64,000 nt of DNA from Phyllobacterium pellucidum. GTDB taxonomy: Bacteria; Pseudomonadota; Alphaproteobacteria; Rhizobiales; Rhizobiaceae. The notes under the pieces were generated by a model that was not told where the DNA came from, made no database searches, and saw only the letters and a program-made list of their open reading frames with translations. The stretch's first letter is position 1. Each line of letters opens with the position of its first letter. Shown piece after piece: positions 54,846 through 63,754 of the stretch. The stretch is taken from the NCBI RefSeq assembly GCF_013327855.1, contig NZ_JABUMX010000002.1, forward strand, positions 372,001 through 436,000, given 5' to 3'. The position numbers and the translations under genes are program-made.

Positions 54846-55318
54846 CAGTCTTCCCCTCGCACCATTGTGAAGAAATCGACCTTGGTCGCTGCCGTCTCGG
54901 CGCGCTTGGTCCTGAGTTCCTCGTCGAGCCGCTGCGCGATTGGCGCAAGGACGGTCTTTTCGACCACGTCGCGCTTGGCATCGTCTTGCCAAAGCGCATC
55001 AAAGACGGCGGCAAGGCGGACCTTTTCGCCCTGGCGACCGAGCGCATAAGCGTGGCCGACGGCGCCGCTGCCGAGCCGCACGGTCGCGCGGGTCACAGTC
55101 GCTTCCCCGAGATTGAACGGAGCTCCCGACCCGCCGATGCGTCCGCGAACCATGACGAGGCCCGTTTCGGGCCCGCGCAAGGTCTCGACTTCCGGCTTGT
55201 CGGTCCAGACGGACCAGAAGCGGGTCATCTCATCGGCGGTCGCCTGGGCGAGCAAGGCCATGGCGGCCTTGCGCCCGGCATCGGCGGTCGCCGACATTTC
55301 CTGAAAATCTCTGGTCAT
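54845..55318 (-). CDS. phnG: C-P lyase core subunit PhnG
   Basis: 157 residues with the PhnG pattern (KAAMALLAQATADEMTRFW, ETGLVMVRGRIGGSGAPFNLGEATVTRATVRL). First gene of the phn catalytic unit. ATG 55318 has GAGG upstream; a TTG 15 nt earlier is possible. Its promoter region holds a Pho box and a PhnF-type operator. Confidence 0.93.
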   Translation of the reverse strand: MTRDFQEMSATADAGRKAAMALLAQATADEMTRFWSVWTDKPEVETLRGPETGLVMVRGRIGGSGAPFNLGEATVTRATVRLGSGAVGHAYALGRQGEKVRLAAVFDALWQDDAKRDVVEKTVLAPIAQRLDEELRTKRAETAATKVDFFTMVRGED

Positions 55319-55335
55319 TGACACCTCGCTCAAAC

Positions 55336-55363
55336 TTGTCTATTCGTCTATACAACTAGACAA
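55336..55363. promoter_or_regulatory. PhnF/GntR operator
   Basis: TTGTCTA (55336-55342) and TAGACAA (55357-55363) form an inverted repeat. Inside it, bases 55344-55355 (TCGTCTATACAA) match the HutC-subgroup GntR consensus NyGTMTAKACNy at 11 of 12 positions, and 55346-55350 pairs with 55357-55361. It lies between the phnG -10 and the phnG start, so a bound PhnF would block transcription. Confidence 0.65.
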
Positions 55364-55370
55364 TAAATCC

Positions 55371-55377
55371 ATCTATA
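55371..55377 (-). promoter_or_regulatory. phnG -10 element
   Basis: TATAGAT on the minus strand lies 10 bp downstream of the Pho box, as expected for a PhoB-dependent promoter in which the Pho box replaces the -35 element. Predicted transcription start around 55364. Confidence 0.55.
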
Positions 55378-55387
55378 GGGATGGTCA

Positions 55388-55405
55388 ATGACAGGAGCAT
55401 GACAA
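55388..55405 (-). promoter_or_regulatory. Pho box (PhoB site) of the phnG promoter
   Basis: On the minus strand TTGTCAT-GCTC-CTGTCAT: direct 7-mers with 4-bp spacer, 6/7 and 7/7 to CTGTCAT. It overlaps the ribosome site of the divergent phnF (AGGAG at 55393-55397). Confidence 0.8.
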
Positions 55406-55408
55406 AGC

Positions 55409-56152
55409 GTGACTTCAGCGCGATTCATTACGCGAAACAGCGGTGTCGCCATCTGGCGGCAGATTGCCGACCAGATCCGCGGCGACATCACGGCGGGGAG
55501 AATGGCGAGTGGCGCACGCATGCCGCCCGAAATCGAACTGGCCGCGCGATTTTCCGTCAATCGCCACACCATCCGAAGCGCAATTGCCGCGCTTACGAAG
55601 GAAGGCGTGCTGCGCGCCGAGCAGGGGCGAGGCACATTTGTCGCCAACAGCCGCAAGCTGATCTACCGCATCGGCGAGCGCACGCGGTTCTCGCAGATCC
55701 TCGCAACGCAGGTGCGCGAGACCAAGGGCGTATTGCTCTCTTACCGCACCGAAGCGGCGACGCCCGAAATTGCCGCGGCGCTTGGCATGCCGGCAGGAGA
55801 CGTCGTTCGTATCGACACGCTGCACACGGCGGATGGCAACCCTGTCACCTGCTCGACGGCCTGGTTCGATGCCGCGCGCGTGCCGAACGCCGCCGAGGAC
55901 TACCGTTCATCCGGATCGATAACATTTGCGCTAAAGGCTGCGGGAATAGACGATTATCTGCGCAAGTCGACGATTATCGCGGCAAGACATGCCGATGCCG
56001 ACGACCTGCGCCACCTGCAACTGTCGCCGGGGGCGATCGTGCTCGTTGCGACTGCGATCAATGTCGATATGGATGGCCGTCCGGTCGAATATGCCAAGAC
56101 CCGCTTCGCCGCCGACCGCATGGAAATTGCGATCGACAACAAGGCGCTTTGA
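55409..56152 (+). CDS. phnF: GntR-family (HutC subgroup) regulator of phosphonate genes
   Basis: 247 residues. N-terminal winged helix (NSGVAIWRQIADQIRGDITAGRM... SVNRHTIRSAIAALTKEGVLRAEQGRGTFV) and C-terminal UTRA effector domain. GTG start with AGGAG 11 nt upstream; the other nearby ATG belongs to another frame. Divergent from phnG with an operator between them, so it is likely an autoregulating repressor of phn. Confidence 0.92.
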   Translation: MTSARFITRNSGVAIWRQIADQIRGDITAGRMASGARMPPEIELAARFSVNRHTIRSAIAALTKEGVLRAEQGRGTFVANSRKLIYRIGERTRFSQILATQVRETKGVLLSYRTEAATPEIAAALGMPAGDVVRIDTLHTADGNPVTCSTAWFDAARVPNAAEDYRSSGSITFALKAAGIDDYLRKSTIIAARHADADDLRHLQLSPGAIVLVATAINVDMDGRPVEYAKTRFAADRMEIAIDNKAL

Positions 56153-56153
56153 T

Positions 56154-56765
56154 CTACCACATGGTCTTGGCTGCACGCTGCGGCCATTCGCGGTCATAGG
56201 CCTCGCCGCCGACACGGTCTTCGCTGAGAGCGGCGAGCACCTGGCCGGGGGTCGGAAACTCTTTCGGCGAGCGATGATTCTTCGAATTCCAAAGTTCGGA
56301 GCGGATCAAGGCGCGGGCGCACTGGAAATAGGCCTCCTCCACCTCGACGACCATCACCGATCGCGGCGCTTTTTCTTCTACGGCGAAGCTGTCGAGCAAC
56401 GTCCTGTCCGTATCGAGGAAGGCGCGGCCATTGACGCGGAACGTCGTGTTGACCCCCGGGATCAGGAAGAGCAGCGCGACGCGCGGGTCGCGGACGATAT
56501 TGCGCAGCGAGTCGACCCGGTTGTTGCCTCGGCGGTCGGGGATCATCAAGGTACGATCGTCATGGATGCGGACAAATCCCGCCAGATCGCCGCGCGGCGA
56601 GCAATCGAGCCCCTCCGGGCCGGATGTCGCCAGGGCCACGAACGGCGAGCCTTCGATGAGGCGGCGATACTCCGGCGTGATTCGGTCGGTGACCTTCGCC
56701 GTCGATGCCTCGGCAACACCGCTGTAGATCGCCTCGAGTTGTTCGATCGACGTGATGCGCGACAT
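56154..56765 (-). CDS. Pyridoxamine 5'-phosphate oxidase-fold FMN protein
   Basis: 203 residues. Split-barrel FMN-binding fold as in the PNPOx-like TIGR04025-type proteins: SPFVALATSGPEGLDCSPRGDLAGFV, RRGNNRVDSLRNIVRDPRVALLFLIPG. Cofactor and substrate are not proven; many are flavin or F420 reductases. Convergent with phnF with a 1-bp gap. Confidence 0.82.
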   Translation of the reverse strand: MSRITSIEQLEAIYSGVAEASTAKVTDRITPEYRRLIEGSPFVALATSGPEGLDCSPRGDLAGFVRIHDDRTLMIPDRRGNNRVDSLRNIVRDPRVALLFLIPGVNTTFRVNGRAFLDTDRTLLDSFAVEEKAPRSVMVVEVEEAYFQCARALIRSELWNSKNHRSPKEFPTPGQVLAALSEDRVGGEAYDREWPQRAAKTMW

Positions 56766-56904
56766 TCGATTCTCCGTGCAAATATGGCGCGGCTACCATT
56801 GCATTATTAAGCAAATATGACAGCCCCTGCCCCCGGAACTTTCCCATGACAGCGGCCGTCCACTCGTATATCAGTCGCAACCGACCGGAATTGCGGAGGA
56901 ATTC

Positions 56905-57822
56905 ATGAACGGATTTGCGGCTATCGGCGAGTGCATGATCGAACTCTCGGGCGCCAATGGCGACCAGTGGCGCATGGGCTTTGCCGGCGATACGCTGAAC
57001 ACCACCTGGTATGTTCGGGCCCTCGCCGATCCAGACCTCGCCGTCGACTACGTGACTGCCTTTGGCGACGATCCCTTTTCCGTCAGGCAAAAGGCATTCT
57101 TGCGCGACAATGGGATAAACACGGCCCACAGCCCGACGATTGTCGGCGCCCGGCCCGGGCTTTACGCAATTACCCTGACCGGTGCCGAGCGGTCCTTCAC
57201 CTATTGGCGTAATGACGCCGCTGCGCGGCAGTTGGCCGATGACGCTGATGCGCTCGCCAGGAGTCTTGAAGGCCGCCGTATCATCTATTTCTCCGGCATC
57301 ACCATGGGCATTTTGAGCCCAAAGAGCCGCCAGACTGTGCTCAACGCCGTCAGCAATGCGCGGCGTCACGGTTCGCTCATCGTATTCGATGCCAACTATC
57401 GTCCGCGTCTGTGGGAAAATGCCGAGACGGCGAAGCAGGTATTGAGCAACGCGTTCCATGTCAGCGATATCGCCTTGCCGACATTCCCGGATGAAAACGC
57501 GCTCTTCGGCGACGTCACGCCGGCCGATACGGCTGCCCGCCTTGCGAGCTATGGCGTCAAGGAAATCGTCGTCAAGGATGGAACGGAACCGGCGCTGGTC
57601 GTTTCGGGAGGAGTCAGCACCAACGTACAGGCCGCCAAAGCCAATGCCATCGACACGACCGGCGCTGGCGACAGCTTCAATGGCGGCTATATTGCTGCCC
57701 GCCTCGCCGACCTCGATCCGGTTGCGGCCGCAAAACGGGCGCATAAGGTGGCGGCGCGCGTCGTCGAATTTCACGGCGCGCTTGCCCCGATGGGCGAAGC
57801 GCGCAAGGCCTTTGATGCTTAA
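56905..57822 (+). CDS. kdgK: 2-dehydro-3-deoxygluconokinase, PfkB family
   Basis: 305 residues. PfkB signature near the C-terminus (DTTGAGDSFNGGYIAARLAD) with catalytic Asp; N-terminal FAAIGECMIELSG is typical of KDG kinases. Phosphorylates 2-keto-3-deoxygluconate in the Entner-Doudoroff route. Start with GGAGGAATTC upstream. Overlaps the convergent galM by 4 bases. Confidence 0.88.
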   Translation: MNGFAAIGECMIELSGANGDQWRMGFAGDTLNTTWYVRALADPDLAVDYVTAFGDDPFSVRQKAFLRDNGINTAHSPTIVGARPGLYAITLTGAERSFTYWRNDAAARQLADDADALARSLEGRRIIYFSGITMGILSPKSRQTVLNAVSNARRHGSLIVFDANYRPRLWENAETAKQVLSNAFHVSDIALPTFPDENALFGDVTPADTAARLASYGVKEIVVKDGTEPALVVSGGVSTNVQAAKANAIDTTGAGDSFNGGYIAARLADLDPVAAAKRAHKVAARVVEFHGALAPMGEARKAFDA

Positions 57823-58847
57823 GCCTGCTTTGCCTTGTTGAAGCTGTACTTGGTCATCTGGCTGTAGGTCTCCTGCGGCCGAAGGATTGCCTGCGGGAAA
57901 TACGGGAAATGGGTTGAGTCCGGCCAGACCTGCGCCTCAAAACAGATGCCCGCATAATTATCGTAGGTGTTTCCTGTCAGCCCGATCGGTGGACGCCCGC
58001 CCAGCGTATTGCCGGCATAGAACTGCACGCCGGGTTCCGTGGTCAGAACGTTCATCTCGACGCCCGACTTCGCGCCCTTGGCCGATGCGACCCGCCGCAG
58101 GGGCTGGCGCTGGCTCGACAGGCAGAAATTATTGTCATAGACCACCTGGGCGCCACGTTCTTCGCGGCGGATCGACCGGTAATCCCGAAAATCATGCGTC
58201 GTGCCCGCCACCGGGAGAACCCGCCCGTCGGGAATGAGATCGGCATCGACCGGCAGATAGGCCGCCGCATCGATGCGCACTTGATGGTCAAGCGCATCGG
58301 TTGCACCGCCATCATCGAGATTGAAGTAGCTGTGATGGGCAAGATTGCAGATGGTGGGTTTGTCGGTCACGGCATCCATTCGGATTGCGAGTGTGCCCTT
58401 TGATTCCAGCATATAGGTGCAGGTGATGTTGAGATTGCCGGGAAATCCCATTTCGCCATCACCAAGCTGGATGGTCAGCGTCACATAATCCGAGCCGACG
58501 GCGACGACGTCCCAGTTACGCTTGCCGGCACCCCGGCTTCCACCGTGAATATTGTGCCGATCGTGAAAATTCCGCTCCAGCGCATAGGTCTCGCCGTCGA
58601 TCGTGAGTTCGCCGCCACGAATGCGGTTGATCGAACGGCCGACCGTCGCGCCGAGATAGGGCGAGTGTGCCGGATAGTCGGCGAAGTCCTGGTAGCCCAG
58701 GACCAGCGGCGGTTCGTGGCCCTTGAGGCGCAGGTCCTGGATGACTGCGCCCCAGGTCAGAACCTTGGCGGTCAGCCCCCCGCCGGAGATCGTGATGCGG
58801 TGGACTGCTTCGCCCTCAGGCGTGTGGCCGAATAACTCAGTGTTCAT
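57819..58847 (-). CDS. galM: Aldose 1-epimerase
   Basis: 342 residues. Mutarotase: catalytic His in NLAHHSYFNLDD and general base Glu in GICFEAQVWPDSTHFP. The ATG follows directly after the gabD stop codon (TAAATG), so it is co-transcribed and translated with gabD. Confidence 0.92.
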   Translation of the reverse strand: MNTELFGHTPEGEAVHRITISGGGLTAKVLTWGAVIQDLRLKGHEPPLVLGYQDFADYPAHSPYLGATVGRSINRIRGGELTIDGETYALERNFHDRHNIHGGSRGAGKRNWDVVAVGSDYVTLTIQLGDGEMGFPGNLNITCTYMLESKGTLAIRMDAVTDKPTICNLAHHSYFNLDDGGATDALDHQVRIDAAAYLPVDADLIPDGRVLPVAGTTHDFRDYRSIRREERGAQVVYDNNFCLSSQRQPLRRVASAKGAKSGVEMNVLTTEPGVQFYAGNTLGGRPPIGLTGNTYDNYAGICFEAQVWPDSTHFPYFPQAILRPQETYSQMTKYSFNKAKQA

Positions 58848-60308
58848 TTAGAGGCCGAGACCTCCGACGCAGACATATTTCGTATCGAGATAGTCTTCAA
58901 TGCCCTGATGTCCGCCCTCCTTGCCGAGCCCCGATTCCTTGACGCCGCCAAAGGGTGCCTCGACCGTGGTGATCATGCCTTCGTTGACGCCCACCATGCC
59001 GTATTTGAGCCCCTCGGAAACGCGGAACACGCGGCCAAGGTCCCGCGTATAGAAATAGCTCGCAAGGCCGAACTCGGTGTTGTTCGCAAGGTCGATCGCT
59101 TCCTGCTCGGTCTCGAATTTGTAGACCGGCGCCACGGGGCCGAAAATCTCTTCCTTGGTGAAAAGCATGTCTTCCTTGGCGTCGCTTATGATCGTCGGCT
59201 CGTAGAAGCTGCCGCCGAGCGCATGGCGCTTGCCGCCGGTCACGACCTTGCCGCCCTTCTGCTTGGCATCGGCGACGAATTCCTCAACCTTGGCGACTGC
59301 CTTCTCGTCGATCAGCGGACCCTGTTCTGTACCGGTTTCGAGACCGTCGCCGACCTTGAGTTTCTGGGTCGCCGCAGCGAACTTCTCAATGAACGTGTCG
59401 TAGATACCCGATTGAACCAGGAAGCGGTTTGTACACACGCAGGTCTGGCCGGAATTGCGGAATTTCGCGATCATCGCACCCTGGACGGCGCGATCGACAT
59501 CCGCATCGTCGAACACGATGAAGGGGGCATTGCCGCCAAGCTCCATGGACACCTTCTTTACGGTGTCCGCCGCCTGCTTGATCAGGATCTTGCCGATCTC
59601 GGTCGAGCCGGTGAAAGTGATCTTGCGCACGAGGGGATTGCTGGTGATTTCGCCGCCGATCTCAGAGGCAGAACCGGTGAGGATGTTGACGACGCCCTTC
59701 GGAATGCCGGCCTCCTCGCAAAGCGCACCCCATACAAGCCCGGAATAGGGTGTCTGCGTGGCTGGCTTGACGACCGCCGTGCAGCCTGCAGCGAGCGCCG
59801 GACCGATCTTGCGTGCTAGCATCGAGGACGGGAAATTCCACGGCGTGATGGCGCCGATGACGCCAACTGGCTCCTTCGTCACGAGGATGCGGCGATCGGC
59901 CCAGGGCGATGGAACGATATCGCCATAGGTCCGCCGCGCCTCTTCGGCGTACCAGAGAATATAGGCCGCCGACATGCCGACCTCGCCCCTGGACTCGAAC
60001 AGCGACTTCCCCTGCTCCAATGTGAGGAGTTCGGCCAGGGCGTCCTGGTTGTCGAGGATGGCGTCGTGCAGCTTGCGCATCATCTTGGCGCGCTCGAGCA
60101 CCGATGTCTTGCGCCAAGTCTTGAAGGCCTCGGCGGCAGCGTCGATGGCGCGCCGCGTTTCGGCCTTGCCGGAATTCGGAACCGTGCCAATCTTCAGGCC
60201 GGTTGCAGGGTTGATGACGTCGATCGTCTTGCCGGAATCGGCGCCCACCCACTCACCATTGATCAGGTTTGCCTGCTTCATGAACGGGCTGGATTTCTGC
60301 AACATCAT
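58848..60308 (-). CDS. gabD: NAD(P)-dependent succinate-semialdehyde dehydrogenase
   Basis: 486 residues. Aldehyde dehydrogenase family; TPWNFPSSMLARKIGPALAAGCT, MELGGNAPFIVFDDADVD (catalytic Glu), SGQTCVCTNRF (catalytic Cys). Close to GabD. The role with GalM in one unit suggests sugar or amino-acid catabolism. SD GGGAGAAAT precedes ATG 60308. Confidence 0.9.
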   Translation of the reverse strand: MMLQKSSPFMKQANLINGEWVGADSGKTIDVINPATGLKIGTVPNSGKAETRRAIDAAAEAFKTWRKTSVLERAKMMRKLHDAILDNQDALAELLTLEQGKSLFESRGEVGMSAAYILWYAEEARRTYGDIVPSPWADRRILVTKEPVGVIGAITPWNFPSSMLARKIGPALAAGCTAVVKPATQTPYSGLVWGALCEEAGIPKGVVNILTGSASEIGGEITSNPLVRKITFTGSTEIGKILIKQAADTVKKVSMELGGNAPFIVFDDADVDRAVQGAMIAKFRNSGQTCVCTNRFLVQSGIYDTFIEKFAAATQKLKVGDGLETGTEQGPLIDEKAVAKVEEFVADAKQKGGKVVTGGKRHALGGSFYEPTIISDAKEDMLFTKEEIFGPVAPVYKFETEQEAIDLANNTEFGLASYFYTRDLGRVFRVSEGLKYGMVGVNEGMITTVEAPFGGVKESGLGKEGGHQGIEDYLDTKYVCVGGLGL

Positions 60309-60447
60309 ATTTCTCCCTGTGTTCGAAGGGTTATTGTTGTCCGTGAGTTCCGTGAAGGATAACCCTGCATCGCCTTTGGCAATGTGCGTCTCGTGAAGAC
60401 GATGCGGCTACCCTGCTCCTTTTTGCCAAAAGCTGCAACTGCCTTGC

Positions 60448-61404
60448 CTAGCCGAAAATATGCGTGACGACGGAAACCCAGAACGCGAGCGTGAGGGCCG
60501 ACAGCGCCGTTGCCATGACCATGGAATTCGAGGCGAGCGCCTGCCCGGTGCCGAAGCGCGTCGCAATCAGATAGGAGTTGACGCCGGCAGGGAGCGCGGC
60601 AGCGGTGACGGCAATCTTGGCGGTAAAGGGCGGCAGGCCAATCAGCAAAGCCGCAGCAAGGACAACAGCCGGCATCAAAAGGAGCTTGATTGACGACATG
60701 ACAAGCGAAGCGGCGATGTGGCCCGACACACCGAATTTCTTGAGCCCCATGCCCATAGCGAAAAGCGCGACCGGGCCGGCGACGCTTGCCAACGTCTGAA
60801 TAAGCGAATCAGCAACGACGGGCATGCGCAGGCCAGTCAGCCGCCATAGCCAGCCGGCGAGGATACCGATGACGAAGGGGTTGCGCAGCAGGCTTTTGAA
60901 GAATGAGGCGACCACCGCGGACAAATGAGTCTCGCCATCGAACACCCCGTCGCGGCGCAGGGCAAACTCGTGCAGGGTAATGGATGCGGCCATCATGATC
61001 GGCATGTGAACGGCGACGATCAGCGACAGGATGGCGAACCCCCCTTGGCCAAAGACACCGAGCATCAGCGGCATGCCCAGGAACACGAGATTGGAAAAGG
61101 CGCCCGAAACCCCGGCGACGACGCCGGCGCGATTGTCACGGCCGAACAGCACCTTGATTGCCAGATCCGATGCAATCCAGGCAACGACCACACCAATGAA
61201 GTAGCTGATCCACAATTGCCATGGGGCAGCCCCATGGAAATCGGCCGTCACCATGGTGCGGAACAAGAGAAGCGGCGCAGCGACGACAAAGACGAAGTCC
61301 GACAATCCGTCGCCCACCCGCTCATCAAGCAGCTTGAACTGGGCTGCAGCATAGGCGATGGCGATCACACCGAAGACGACAAGGATTGTTTCAACGAGAC
61401 CCAT
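60448..61404 (-). CDS. AEC family transporter (auxin efflux carrier type)
   Basis: 318 residues with ten hydrophobic segments in two five-helix halves. The N-terminus VETILVVFGVIAIAYAAAQF and middle GMPLMLGVFGQGGFAILSLIVAVH fit the AEC family; typically malonate or other organic acid transport. Substrate not visible. Start 61404. Confidence 0.88.
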   Translation of the reverse strand: MGLVETILVVFGVIAIAYAAAQFKLLDERVGDGLSDFVFVVAAPLLLFRTMVTADFHGAAPWQLWISYFIGVVVAWIASDLAIKVLFGRDNRAGVVAGVSGAFSNLVFLGMPLMLGVFGQGGFAILSLIVAVHMPIMMAASITLHEFALRRDGVFDGETHLSAVVASFFKSLLRNPFVIGILAGWLWRLTGLRMPVVADSLIQTLASVAGPVALFAMGMGLKKFGVSGHIAASLVMSSIKLLLMPAVVLAAALLIGLPPFTAKIAVTAAALPAGVNSYLIATRFGTGQALASNSMVMATALSALTLAFWVSVVTHIFG

Positions 61405-61506
61405 TACATTCCGCAATAGGCGGGCGCGCCATGCCGCGCAAGCAGTTCCAGGACTTCACTTTATTTTTCTTCGCCAAATCACCATTTCGCCTGATAAGGA
61501 GGCCAG

Positions 61507-62097
61507 ATGTCGAGGCTGCTTATCCATCCCTTACGTGTCCATATGCTCGCGTTGGCGTTGAGCGCGCTCGCATTTCTTTCTACCGCCGAAGCGACGGATG
61601 CGGCATGGGCGCGCGTCCAGCGGGGTGGATATACGATCCTCATGCAGGGCGCCGACGTTTCGGGAACGCTAAGTCCAACCGTCGATCACTCCGTCGACTG
61701 CTCGGCGACGCAGACGCTTTCTGATCGCGGCCGCCAGCTTGCGCAGAAATTGGGCGCGCGGTTTGCGGCGCGCGGCGTGCGCATCGATCGCATCCTGACC
61801 AGTTCCACCTGCAATGCGCGTGAGACTGCGCGCCTGTCGTTCGGCTCCATTCCCGCCGAGATTTTCAAGCCGCTCGATCCGCTCCCCGCCGATGACGCCG
61901 CCAAGGCCGCTGAACTCGAAAAGATCCGCGTTCTGATCACAGGCTTCAAGGGGTCCGGAAATCTGGTAATGCTGACCGATCGCGCCAATATAACGGCTCT
62001 GACGGGCGTAACTCCGCGGCCCACGGAAGCCGTAGTGGTTATCGCCAATGAAGAGGGTGAAGCTGTTCATGTGGCTGGACGAATTATATTCGACTAG
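61507..62097 (+). CDS. Histidine phosphatase-like protein with degenerate catalytic motif
   Basis: 196 residues with a signal peptide (MLALALSALAFLSTAEA). The phosphoglycerate mutase-like fold keeps LSDRGRQLAQKLGARFAARG, STCNARETARL and NITALTG. However, the usual RHG motif reads MQGA (residues 46-49) and the second His is replaced by Asp158 (LTDRANITALTG). So the phosphotransfer His and the second His are absent; it may be a binding protein. Upstream of acpXL. Confidence 0.8.
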   Translation: MSRLLIHPLRVHMLALALSALAFLSTAEATDAAWARVQRGGYTILMQGADVSGTLSPTVDHSVDCSATQTLSDRGRQLAQKLGARFAARGVRIDRILTSSTCNARETARLSFGSIPAEIFKPLDPLPADDAAKAAELEKIRVLITGFKGSGNLVMLTDRANITALTGVTPRPTEAVVVIANEEGEAVHVAGRIIFD

Positions 62098-62203
62098 ACG
62101 GCGCACAACCTTGGGTCTTTCCATAGACCTTGAAAAACGTTAGATACCGGCTCATCAGACATCAGTGCCTTCGAGGGGCACCGGAAGAAAAAAGGAAAAT
62201 CAA

Positions 62204-62485
62204 TTGTCCGAAACATTCGACAAGGTTGCCGATATCATTGCCGAAACCAGTGAGATCGATCGCGACTCCATTACGCCGGAAAGCCATACGATTGACGATC
62301 TCGGCATCGATAGCCTTGATTTCCTTGATATTGTTTTTGCAATCGACAAGGCCTTCGGTATCAAGATCCCGCTCGAACAGTGGACGCAGGAAGTCAATGA
62401 CGGCAAGGTCCCGACCGAAGAATACTTCGTGTTGAAGAACCTGTGCGCCAAGATCGACGAACTCGTCGCCGCCAAAAAGGCCTGA
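62204..62485 (+). CDS. acpXL: Acyl carrier protein for very-long-chain lipid A fatty acids
   Basis: 93 residues. Phosphopantetheine site Ser37 in [10 protein letters not shown]. The sequence agrees closely with rhizobial AcpXL, which carries the 28-carbon hydroxy acid for lipid A. Start is TTG at 62204 with AAGGA upstream; an in-frame ATG at 62165 would add a non-homologous leader. Confidence 0.93.
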   Translation: MSETFDKVADIIAETSEIDRDSITPESHTIDDLGIDSLDFLDIVFAIDKAFGIKIPLEQWTQEVNDGKVPTEEYFVLKNLCAKIDELVAAKKA

Positions 62486-62558
62486 TTTCCGAGCAACGAT
62501 TCGGACCGAGTCAACTTCCACCTAACGGGGTGCACCGCGTGGACGGTGTTGCGAGACA

Positions 62559-63743
62559 ATGCAGAACAACACCGTCGTCATCACTGGGATTGGACTGATC
62601 TCATCGCTGGGCGAAGGCGCCGATGCCCATTGGCAGGCGTTCAGCGGCAAGGCTGAACCGCGCACCGACAGTGAAACCTTCCAGCCATATACGGTCCACC
62701 CGCTCGGCGAGGTTGACTGGAACAATCAGATACCGAAGCGCGGCGACCAGCGGCAGATGGAAACCTGGCAGCGCATCGGCACCTATACCGCCGGCCTCGC
62801 GCTGCAGGATGCGGGCATCAAGGATGACGAGGCGCTTTGCGCCACCATGGATATGGTCGTTGGTGCCGGCGGCGGCGAACGCGATGTTGCGGTTGATCTG
62901 CAGATCCTTGCCGAAGCGCGCGTGCGCAATGACCTCGGCACGATGCTCAACGAAAAACTATCGACGGAACTGCGCCCGACGCTGTTCCTCGCCCAGCTTT
63001 CCAATCTCCTTGCCGGCAATATTTCGATCGTCCACAAGGTCACCGGTTCCTCGCGCACTTTCATGGGTGAAGAGGGCTCCGGCATTTCTGCGATAGATAC
63101 AACAGTTGCGCGTATCCGTTCGGGCCAGAGCACCCACGCTCTCGTCGGCGGCGCATATAACGCTGAACACCCGGACATGCTGCTCGGTTATGAGCTGAAC
63201 AACATGCTGCTGCAGAATGGCTGGGCGCCGCTGTGGCAACGTGAAGACGCGGCCGGCGGCGGCATCGTTACCGGTTCGGGCGGCGCATTCCTGGTCCTCG
63301 AAAGCGAGGAACACGCGAAGAAGCGCGGCGCCCGCGCATATGCGGCGATCGACGGCGTTTACAGCACGCAGATCCGCCGCAGCCGCGACGACCTGAAAGA
63401 AACGATCGCCAAGCTTCTCGGCGCGGCAACGGCCGACTCGCCGGCTGACGTCATCATTTCCGGGGCATCCGGCGCCAAGCGCATCACCGCTGCCGAGAAG
63501 GCGGCGCTCGACGCATTCTCGAGTTCGTCCATACGCGGTATCGCCGGCAAGCTCGGTCATTTCCGCGAGGCGCAGTTCCCCCTGGTCGTTGGCCTTGCCG
63601 CGCTCAGCATCTATCACGGCACCGCTTTTCCCCCCATCGATCCCGACAATGAAAAGGCCGGCCCCGAGCGTGTCGACACGGCGCTGGCTACCTCGATCGG
63701 CGGCTCGCGCGGCGAAGGCGTTGCCCGTCTCGTCAAAGTTTAA
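62559..63743 (+). CDS. Ketosynthase-like protein of the acpXL cluster, lacking the active-site Cys (chain-length-factor-like)
   Basis: 394 residues with thiolase-fold beta-ketoacyl-ACP synthase architecture (VVITGIGLISSLGEG). Around the usual active-site Cys the chain reads TFMGEEGSGISAI (residues 167-179), so Cys is replaced by Glu; one His remains in GIAGKLGHFREA. It is the fabF2XL-type partner. It should pair with the next gene, as in ketosynthase/chain length factor dimers. Confidence 0.87.
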   Translation: MQNNTVVITGIGLISSLGEGADAHWQAFSGKAEPRTDSETFQPYTVHPLGEVDWNNQIPKRGDQRQMETWQRIGTYTAGLALQDAGIKDDEALCATMDMVVGAGGGERDVAVDLQILAEARVRNDLGTMLNEKLSTELRPTLFLAQLSNLLAGNISIVHKVTGSSRTFMGEEGSGISAIDTTVARIRSGQSTHALVGGAYNAEHPDMLLGYELNNMLLQNGWAPLWQREDAAGGGIVTGSGGAFLVLESEEHAKKRGARAYAAIDGVYSTQIRRSRDDLKETIAKLLGAATADSPADVIISGASGAKRITAAEKAALDAFSSSSIRGIAGKLGHFREAQFPLVVGLAALSIYHGTAFPPIDPDNEKAGPERVDTALATSIGGSRGEGVARLVKV

Positions 63744-63754
63744 GGATATGCCGC

